From Hyphobacterium marinum (GTDB lineage Bacteria; Pseudomonadota; Alphaproteobacteria; Caulobacterales; Maricaulaceae), in NCBI RefSeq assembly GCF_036330325.1, contig NZ_JAZDRO010000005.1, positions 1 to 64,000 on the forward strand: DNA of 64,000 nt, read 5' to 3'. How positions within the stretch are numbered: position 1 is the stretch's first letter; every line of letters starts with the position of its first letter. A program made the position numbers and the translations under genes. The notes under the pieces were generated by a model. The model was given only the letters and a program-made list of their open reading frames with translations. It made no database searches and was not told where the DNA came from. Shown one piece after another: positions 25,716 to 31,778 of the stretch.

Positions 25716-26267
25716 ATGGCCAAGGCCGTTTTCCAGAAACATCAGCGGGTATTCGTCAAACCGGTCGGCGTCTGGGCGCAGATCGAACAGGTCAAGCCGC
25801 ACTGGGTCCGCGATGTCGAAGAGCCGGTGCGGGTCACCTACGACTGCGGCCTGGGACGCGACTTTACCGAGAAGGAGCTGGCCGAGGAGGAGCGGGACGA
25901 CACCGATACCGGCGGGTGGCGGCTGATGCGGGCGCGCAACAAGTGGCAAAGTGCCGAGGAATGCGCACACCACCCCTTCCCCGGCTCCTTCCCCGTTGTC
26001 GTGACTGACAAGAATGACTGGGGCGGCTGGCGCGTGCCCGGTGCGGAATATGACCGCGACCCATCGAATATTGAATTCCAGGCCCGGCTGATCGCACAGG
26101 CACCCGCCCTGTTGCGGCTGGCCGAAGCGGCACTCCAGTTCAAGGACCAGGCCGACATGCTGCCCCAGGATGTCCGGGATTATATCCAGGCCGCGGAAAA
26201 GGCGGTTGGTTCCGTGCGGGCCAAGCCGGGTGACAAACCGGCTTCTGCAAAAGCCCAGCGCGCTTAA
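25716..26267 (+). CDS. Conserved hypothetical protein
   Basis: A 183-aa soluble protein. A beta-rich N-terminal half (residues about 8-90) contains RVFVKPVGVWAQIEQV, VTYDCGLGRDF and GGWRLMRARNKW; residues 95-125 have VVVTDKNDWGGWRVPGAEYD; the C-terminal part is helical (APALLRLAEAALQF) with a basic tail. No known domain is recognised; it looks like a conserved alphaproteobacterial unknown. It has its own start region opposite dusA and ends in TAA that is part of a CtrA-like site preceding the response regulator gene. Confidence 0.75.
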   Translation: MAKAVFQKHQRVFVKPVGVWAQIEQVKPHWVRDVEEPVRVTYDCGLGRDFTEKELAEEERDDTDTGGWRLMRARNKWQSAEECAHHPFPGSFPVVVTDKNDWGGWRVPGAEYDRDPSNIEFQARLIAQAPALLRLAEAALQFKDQADMLPQDVRDYIQAAEKAVGSVRAKPGDKPASAKAQRA

Positions 26268-26296
26268 TCAGCTTCTAACAATTTCGATTTAAATTG
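26264..26296. promoter_or_regulatory. CtrA-like site plus AT-rich palindrome upstream of response regulator
   Basis: TTAA (26264-26267), seven bases, then CTAA (26275-26278) is one mismatch from the CtrA box. It is followed by the perfect inverted repeat CAATTT-N6-AAATTG (26279-26296). The stretch is clearly more AT-rich than its surroundings and lies 40-70 bp upstream of the response regulator start. A single-mismatch CtrA match alone is weak evidence. Confidence 0.35.
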
Positions 26297-26337
26297 ATCC
26301 TTCGTATTCCGTGGACCGGATGGGGAGCTCCGCGCGC

Positions 26338-26847
26338 ATGCCGGCGAACCTTCAACAACTTCGTGTACTCGTCGTGGACGATAACCCGCACATGCTCAAA
26401 ATCGTGCGGACGATCCTCAATGCCTTCGGGATCGACAATATTTTCGAAGCCGAGTCCGTCCGCGAAGGGCTTGATATCGCGCGTCATGAATCCATCGATA
26501 TCGCGATTGTCGACTATCAGATGGAGCCGGACAACGGCTTGACCTTGATCCGGAAGCTGCGTGACGAAGACCAGACCAGCAATCCGTTGATCCCGATCGT
26601 GATGCTGTCGGCCTATTCGGAACGCACCCGCGTCATCGCAGCGCGCGACGCCGGCGTGAACGAATTTTGCTGCAAGCCCATCACTGCGAAGGACCTGTTT
26701 GCCAAGATCTCGGCCGTTATCGACCGGCCGCGCGCCTATGTGCGGACCAAGGAATTCTTCGGCCCTGACCGCCGCCGGCACGATCCCAACAAATACAAGG
26801 GACCGAAACGGCGCTCGGATGATCCCGATCAGAGTGACGCCGCCTGA
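26338..26847 (+). CDS. Single-domain response regulator
   Basis: A 169-aa CheY-like receiver with an extra polar C-terminal tail. The acidic pocket is VVDDN, the phosphoacceptor Asp is in AIVDYQMEPDNG, the Thr/Ser switch is MLSAYS, and the conserved Lys is in CCKPI. After the receiver comes RTKEFFGPDRRRH, a signature tail of a group of alphaproteobacterial stand-alone regulators. It has no DNA-binding domain, so output is by protein interaction or phosphotransfer. The ATG at 26338 follows GGGGAG by 11 bp; a GTG at 26311 is the alternative. It sits 53 bp before the sensor kinase gene, its likely partner. Confidence 0.87.
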   Translation: MPANLQQLRVLVVDDNPHMLKIVRTILNAFGIDNIFEAESVREGLDIARHESIDIAIVDYQMEPDNGLTLIRKLRDEDQTSNPLIPIVMLSAYSERTRVIAARDAGVNEFCCKPITAKDLFAKISAVIDRPRAYVRTKEFFGPDRRRHDPNKYKGPKRRSDDPDQSDAA

Positions 26848-26900
26848 TTTGCGGCGGCAATAGTCGACAGGGACCTGTCTGACACCCTAACTTCATACAC

Positions 26901-29552
26901 ATGATTCGAGCTCGTTCCGGGCAGGGGGATGCCGCTCGCGCGAAACCGGCGCGGCCAACCGCAAGACGCGGCCGGAAAACTGCGCCCGCATCGACTGGAC
27001 AAAAGGCCCAGGGCGGGATCGGCTGGATCTTTCTCGCCGTCGTGATCTTCATCGCGATGTTTGGCGGTGTCATCGGTTACAAGGTCTGGCAGGAACGTGA
27101 AGCCCTGCTCGCTGACACCGATCAGTCCCATGCCCGCGAAGCGGCCTTCCTCGCCGAACGCGTCTCATCATTGCTCGAGGAAGCGCGCGGGACCCTGGCC
27201 TTCGCGGCGACCGATACCAGCACCGTGCCGATGGATATGTTGCAGGCTGTCATACCAGCGCGGCTGGATTACCTGGAACAATCCGGTTCGATTGTAGAGG
27301 CTGCCCTCTTCCTGCCGAGTGGGGCCGTGATCTCGAGCGGCGAATTCAACCCGTCGCTCCGCCGCTATGCCGACGCCGCACTGGGGTCGCCTTCCCGTCT
27401 TCACGCGGTTCCCGCAGGCCAGTCGTCGTCTGCCGTTCTCGCGGTCGCAGAACCGGTCGTCCTGTCTGACGGCAGTGTTGGTGCCTATGTCGCGCGCCTC
27501 GATCCGGCAGAGATTCTGCCGGCGTGGGGTGACGGGCAGGTGGCCATGCTGACGACAGCGGAAGGACGGGTGCTGGCGATGCGGCCACAGCCTGCGAATG
27601 GCATTTTTGCCGAACCGGTGGGTGTGCGTTTCGATCTTCCCCACGAACAGGCGGCCCGCCTTGCCAGTGATGGCGGGGCGATTTCAGGCATTCAGTTGGG
27701 CAGTCAGCAGGCGACGCTCGCAGCCGCCCCTCTGACCACGCCGGAATTGTCAGTTTATCTGGTCGGCGCGCCGCGCATCGACTCCAGCGCCTGGCTGCGG
27801 ACCCAGATCCTTTATGGGCTGATGTTCGTCGCGCCGGTGATCTTCGCCATTGGCCTGGGCGCAGCGCTCTCCATGCAGATGCGCAATCTGAAAGCCGCAC
27901 GTGTGGCGCTCGGCGATAGCGAGCGGCGCTTCCGGCTCGCCATCGAAGGGGCCCGGTGTGGGGTGTGGGACTGGGACCGAAAAAGTGATTCCGTCTATGT
28001 GACCGATTCCCTGGCCCGCATACTCGGCCGGGAAGAAGCCTCGGTCATATCCGGCCAGGAGTTTCTCTCCCTGTTTTCCCGCAATGACCGGGAACGGATG
28101 CGGGCAGCCATCCGTGGTTCGGCCAATTCGGGCGATATCGACGTCGAGCTTCAATCGGCAAGTCTGCCTATCTGGGTGCAGATGCGCGGCCGTCCATGGG
28201 GCACACCCGATGGCGGGACGAGCGACCGCATTGTCGGCGTTGCCATTGATGTGACCGAACGCAAGGGGGCTCAGGCCCGCGTCGCCGCCGCGGAATCCCG
28301 GCTCCGGGCCGCCCTCGAATCCATGTCGGAATCCTTTGTTCTTTGGGATTCCCGCCGCCGCCTGGTTCTGTGGAACCGGAAATTTCGTGACTTCTTCGAT
28401 TTCCCCGAAAGCGGTCTGCGCCCCGGCATGGGCTATGACGATGTCGAAGCGGGCGCATCCCGGGCCGTCAAGGCGGTCCATGGGGCGGAGACGGGTTCGG
28501 AAATCTACGAGATCGAACTCAGCGATGGGCGCTGGCTTCACTATTCCGAACGCGCCACCGCCGATGGGGGTCTTGTGAGCGTCGGTGCCGACATCACCGA
28601 TCTGAAACGCCAGGAAAACCAGCTGAAGGATTCCGAGTCCGCGCTACGCAACACGATCGAGGACGTCCGGAAGAACCAGCAGCGCATCGCCGAGCTCGCC
28701 AAGAAGTACGAGGAAGAGAAGATCCGCGCCGAAGAAGCCAACCGCTCCAAGAGCGAATTCCTCGCCAACATGAGCCACGAATTGCGCACTCCCCTGAACG
28801 CGGTGAACGGCTTCTCGGAAATCATGCTGCGCGAAATGTTCGGTCCGCTGGGTGACGAGCGTTACGTTGATTACGTCAAGGATATCCATACCTCAGGGGA
28901 ACACCTGCTCGCCTTGATCAACGACATTCTCGACATGTCCAAGATCGAGGCCGGAAAGATGCAGCTCCAGAAGGAGCCGGTGGACCTCGCCGCCCTCATC
29001 GAGCAATGCCTGCGCATTGTTCGTGGCCGTTCCGACGAGAAGGAAATCCGCCTGCAGGTCGATATCGAGGAATCGCCCGAGGTCGAGGCCGATCCGCGCG
29101 CCCTGAAACAGGTGATCCTGAACCTGACGTCCAACGCCGTGAAATTCACACCGGAAGGCGGGCGCATTACAGTCCGGACCTTCACCACCGCGGACGGCGT
29201 GGCCATTCAGGTCGCAGACACCGGCATTGGTATTGCCAAGGATGACCTGCCCCGGCTGGGCCGGCCCTTCGAGCAGATCGAGAGCCAGCATTCAAAATCT
29301 CACCAGGGGTCGGGGCTGGGCCTGGCCCTGTCGAAATCGCTCGTCGAGATGCATGGCGGATCGCTGAGTATTGAAAGTGATCTCGGCGAGGGCACGACCG
29401 TGACCTTCGTGATGCCGGTCTCAGATCCGATTATGTCCGCAAAGCCAACCGGCGCCGCCGAACCCGCTACCGGTACGCAGGTCGACGAAGCGCTTGACGA
29501 TGCCGACGACGACACGCCGGTCTCGATCCGGAAGTCCGCAAACTCAGGCTAG
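26901..29552 (+). CDS. PAS-domain sensor histidine kinase (PleC/DivJ-like)
   Basis: An 883-aa membrane kinase. A basic N-terminus is followed by a membrane helix (about 42-65), an extracytoplasmic sensor region (about 70-300), a second helix (about 305-325), a PAS domain (about 340-455, ending IVGVAIDVTERKG), a second PAS-like domain (about 470-575, ending VGADITDLKRQ), a coiled coil, then HisKA with MSHELRTPLNAVNGFSE (phospho-His). The ATPase has NLTSNAVKF, ADTGIGI and GSGLGLALSKSL. The dimerisation segment resembles PleC/DivJ kinases acting on DivK in Caulobacter. No receiver domain is attached. Orthology to PleC is inferred. Confidence 0.88.
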   Translation: MIRARSGQGDAARAKPARPTARRGRKTAPASTGQKAQGGIGWIFLAVVIFIAMFGGVIGYKVWQEREALLADTDQSHAREAAFLAERVSSLLEEARGTLAFAATDTSTVPMDMLQAVIPARLDYLEQSGSIVEAALFLPSGAVISSGEFNPSLRRYADAALGSPSRLHAVPAGQSSSAVLAVAEPVVLSDGSVGAYVARLDPAEILPAWGDGQVAMLTTAEGRVLAMRPQPANGIFAEPVGVRFDLPHEQAARLASDGGAISGIQLGSQQATLAAAPLTTPELSVYLVGAPRIDSSAWLRTQILYGLMFVAPVIFAIGLGAALSMQMRNLKAARVALGDSERRFRLAIEGARCGVWDWDRKSDSVYVTDSLARILGREEASVISGQEFLSLFSRNDRERMRAAIRGSANSGDIDVELQSASLPIWVQMRGRPWGTPDGGTSDRIVGVAIDVTERKGAQARVAAAESRLRAALESMSESFVLWDSRRRLVLWNRKFRDFFDFPESGLRPGMGYDDVEAGASRAVKAVHGAETGSEIYEIELSDGRWLHYSERATADGGLVSVGADITDLKRQENQLKDSESALRNTIEDVRKNQQRIAELAKKYEEEKIRAEEANRSKSEFLANMSHELRTPLNAVNGFSEIMLREMFGPLGDERYVDYVKDIHTSGEHLLALINDILDMSKIEAGKMQLQKEPVDLAALIEQCLRIVRGRSDEKEIRLQVDIEESPEVEADPRALKQVILNLTSNAVKFTPEGGRITVRTFTTADGVAIQVADTGIGIAKDDLPRLGRPFEQIESQHSKSHQGSGLGLALSKSLVEMHGGSLSIESDLGEGTTVTFVMPVSDPIMSAKPTGAAEPATGTQVDEALDDADDDTPVSIRKSANSG

Positions 29553-29566
29553 AAAACTCAGGCTAG
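29540..29566. repeat. 14-bp-period tandem duplication at convergent stops
   Basis: AAACTCAGGCTAG occurs at 29540-29552 and again at 29554-29566. The first copy contains the TAG stop of the kinase gene; the second contains the TAG stop (read on the minus strand) of the convergent periplasmic sensor gene. Confidence 0.8.
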
Positions 29567-30093
29567 TACCGGTCTCGCGGCGGCGGCCCCCGGCGTCCAT
29601 CCCGTTCTCTGCGTCGATGACGCGGCGGCGGAGCGCGGCCGGCCTCGATGGCCCGCATCCGGTCTTCCGGTGACAGGTCAGCGACCACATCGAGAATGAT
29701 GGCTTCGACTGCCTCTTCCATCGCCATGCGGGCATCGCGCAAGTCACCAAAGGCCTGCCGGACGCGATCCGGGTCATAGGGCTCTGCCGCCACGGCATCC
29801 TGAGCCGCGTTCTGGGCTTCGCGGGTCTGACGGAACAGCGCCCTCAGATCCTCGCGCCGTACATCCAGCAGGGCCCTCGCATCGTCGCGCGCATCGTCTG
29901 GCAAGGCACCGATGAAGGCGCGGAAATTGAACCCGTCGCTGCCCCGGCGGGACGGAGAGCCGTCCTCTCGCATGTGATGCGGACCGGCGCGCGATCCGTC
30001 GGTCGTGGCCTGAAGCACCACGCCCAGCATCACGCCGTTGGCGAGGATGGACAACAGCAGCGCGACAATCCAAGGCGTAGCCCGTGTCATCAT
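29563..30093 (-). CDS. Periplasmic metal-resistance-like sensor (CnrX/Spy-like)
   Basis: A 176-aa protein with an N-terminal membrane anchor or signal (ATPWIVALLLSILANGVMLGVVL), then a helical periplasmic domain (residues about 52-150) of the Metal_resist/CpxP-Spy type: FRAFIGALPDDARDDARALL followed by RREDLRALFRQTREAQ, and a closing LSPEDRMRAIEAG. The tail is Arg/Pro-rich. In CnrX-type systems this protein senses metal or envelope state and controls the anti-sigma factor. It starts inside the anti-sigma stop (ATGA) as the last gene of the ECF operon. Confidence 0.72.
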   Translation of the reverse strand: MMTRATPWIVALLLSILANGVMLGVVLQATTDGSRAGPHHMREDGSPSRRGSDGFNFRAFIGALPDDARDDARALLDVRREDLRALFRQTREAQNAAQDAVAAEPYDPDRVRQAFGDLRDARMAMEEAVEAIILDVVADLSPEDRMRAIEAGRAPPPRHRRRERDGRRGPPPRDRY

Positions 30094-30506
30094 GCGCCAT
30101 CTCCCGCAGCGAAGTCCCAGTCGGCGGACAAGCCACCAAAGGCTTCCGCATAATAGGCGTCCTCGTCAGCAGACAGATCGGGCGAAAGGATCAGCCCCCC
30201 ACCGGCATAGCCGCCCGCCAGTCCGACAATCAGTGTTATCGCCGCAGCAGCCGCGGCGCTCCGCCAATTGTCAAATACGGGACGCGGCACCTTCGCCAGA
30301 ATCCGCGCCTGCAGAAGTTCACTGGGTGTGGGAGCCGTCACTTCCGACAGCAGCTGGTCCAGGACGGCCGCTTCCCGAATCCAGACCTCAGCCTGGGCAT
30401 GGTTATCCGCCTGCCACGCCAGAGCAGCATCACGGCGGTCGTCGGGCCAACGGGCCGGGTCCGCCCCGTAGGCATCGATCAGCTGCTTGAAGACTTGCGC
30501 ATCCAT
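30090..30506 (-). CDS. Anti-sigma factor (membrane-anchored, non-zinc type)
   Basis: A 138-aa protein with an N-terminal cytoplasmic helical part (MDAQVFKQLIDAYGADPARW), one membrane helix (about residues 80-103, AAAAAAITLIVGLAGGYAGGG) and a short acidic periplasmic tail. No cysteines are present, so it lacks the usual zinc anti-sigma motif. The ATG at 30506 is chosen because GGGAGGG lies about seven bases upstream; a GTG at 30521 is possible. It starts one base after the sigma factor stop, and this sigma/anti-sigma order supports the call more than the sequence itself. Confidence 0.75.
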   Translation of the reverse strand: MDAQVFKQLIDAYGADPARWPDDRRDAALAWQADNHAQAEVWIREAAVLDQLLSEVTAPTPSELLQARILAKVPRPVFDNWRSAAAAAAITLIVGLAGGYAGGGLILSPDLSADEDAYYAEAFGGLSADWDFAAGDGA

Positions 30507-30507
30507 G

Positions 30508-31128
30508 TCATCCCTCCCCACTCAGGGCTGCAAAACCGGACATCAGTTCATCGGCCTGGCGCGCCAGCGTCTCGCGCAGCTTTCGCCGGGCCCGCGACAG
30601 AAGCGATTCCAGTGCCTCGACACTGATATCCATGACTTCGGCCGCTTCGATATTGCCCATCTCCTGATAGTGGCAAAGCTCCATTGCCAAACGCTGCCGA
30701 TCCGGCAATGTATTTAGCGCTGCGAGCACGACCTGCGCGGTTTCACCCGCCCCGATCATGGCATCGGCCGGCGCATCAGTACTGGGGCGTTCCGGCAAGG
30801 TCTCCATCAACGTCTCACGCCGCTTGCGAAGCCGGTCATAGCACAGATTGATGGCGATCCGGCTCATCCAGGTTTCGACCTTTGCTTCCCCGGGCCGCCA
30901 ACGGTCCGCGGCCTTCCAGACCCGCAAGAACGTCTCCTGGGCCACATCTTCGGCCTCGACCGGGTCATTGAGCATGCGCCGGGCCAGGCCCAGTATGCGC
31001 GGGAGGCGGCGCTCCATGAGCGTCCGGGCCGCGCTCGGATCACCCGCCGCCAGGCGGACGATCAGCTCAACATCAGGATCGGAAGGGACGGTGTCTGGGC
31101 CGGAATTCCGGCCGGCATCACTGGCCAT
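30508..31128 (-). CDS. ECF-family RNA polymerase sigma factor
   Basis: A 206-aa sigma factor with only regions 2 and 4. Region 2 includes ARRMLNDPVEAEDVAQETFLRVWKAA (region 2.2) and TWMSRIAINLCYDRLRKRR (2.4, promoter -10). Region 4 contains LNTLPDRQRLAMELCHYQEM and NIEAAEVMDISVEALESLLSRARRKLRE (helix-turn-helix for -35). It heads the sigma/anti-sigma/sensor trio, 50 bp after the EF-hand gene. It probably autoregulates the operon and is held inactive by the anti-sigma factor. Confidence 0.92.
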   Translation of the reverse strand: MASDAGRNSGPDTVPSDPDVELIVRLAAGDPSAARTLMERRLPRILGLARRMLNDPVEAEDVAQETFLRVWKAADRWRPGEAKVETWMSRIAINLCYDRLRKRRETLMETLPERPSTDAPADAMIGAGETAQVVLAALNTLPDRQRLAMELCHYQEMGNIEAAEVMDISVEALESLLSRARRKLRETLARQADELMSGFAALSGEG

Positions 31129-31178
31129 TCGGAATGAAACCCTTTCACCGCCTCCCCCTGATCATGCCATGGAAACGC

Positions 31179-31727
31179 CTAGTTGCGCCACCAGCGGCGG
31201 CGTTCCTCACGGCGTTCGCGGCGGGATTCCATCGCAGCGTCGAGTTCGTCCGGCGTGACGGACCCGTCGGAGTTTGCATCAAGGCGGTCAAAGCCGGGGT
31301 GCCCCTGGCTCATGAACTCCTCGCGGGAAATGCGGCCGTCTTCGTTGGTGTCCGCCATGCGGCCGTGATCACGTCCCATACCGCGGCCACGGCGGCCACG
31401 ATGACGGCGTTCGCCATCATCGTCGCCGGCTTCCGCCTCGCGGATTGCGCGCAGGCGCTGGAAGACCGGGGAGCGGTCTTCGGCCGACAGATAGCCGTCG
31501 CCATTGCGGTCCATCCACTCGAACATCTCGCCCTGGAGCTGTTCGACTTCGGCCCGCGTGATCGTGTTGTCGCCATTGGCATCAGCCGCACGCAGCACCA
31601 TCGAGCCGCGCATGGCGTGATGGTCCATGCCACCGCGACCGTGTCCGCCGCGGTGCTGGGCATCAGCGACCGGAACAGCGACCACCATGAAACCGGCAAT
31701 GCCGGCCAGAAACAGAGAGGATTTCAT
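31179..31727 (-). CDS. Exported four-EF-hand calcium-binding-like protein
   Basis: A 182-aa secreted protein. Signal peptide MKSSLFLAGIAGFMVVAVPVADA, then a His/Gly-rich segment and four EF-hand loops: DANGDNTITRAE, DRNGDGYLSAED, DTNEDGRISREE and DANSDGSVTPDE. Each has Asp/Asn at positions 1, 3 and 5 and Glu/Asp at 12. A basic linker separates loops 2 and 3 and the tail is Arg-rich. The ATG at 31727 follows GGAG; a start five codons earlier precedes the signal sequence. It lies upstream of the ECF sigma gene on the same strand, suggesting it is the target or a metal-buffering partner of that system. Confidence 0.85.
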   Translation of the reverse strand: MKSSLFLAGIAGFMVVAVPVADAQHRGGHGRGGMDHHAMRGSMVLRAADANGDNTITRAEVEQLQGEMFEWMDRNGDGYLSAEDRSPVFQRLRAIREAEAGDDDGERRHRGRRGRGMGRDHGRMADTNEDGRISREEFMSQGHPGFDRLDANSDGSVTPDELDAAMESRRERREERRRWWRN

Positions 31728-31740
31728 CAGTTTGTTCTCC

Positions 31741-31762
31741 AACAGGTCCCTCGATACCTGTT
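31741..31762. promoter_or_regulatory. Inverted repeat upstream of EF-hand gene
   Basis: A perfect 7-bp inverted repeat with 8-bp spacing, AACAGGT-N8-ACCTGTT, ending 14 bp before the EF-hand start and immediately 5' of its GGAG ribosome binding site. It could be an operator or an mRNA hairpin controlling translation. Confidence 0.45.
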
Positions 31763-31778
31763 GAACGGGCGGCCAGCG

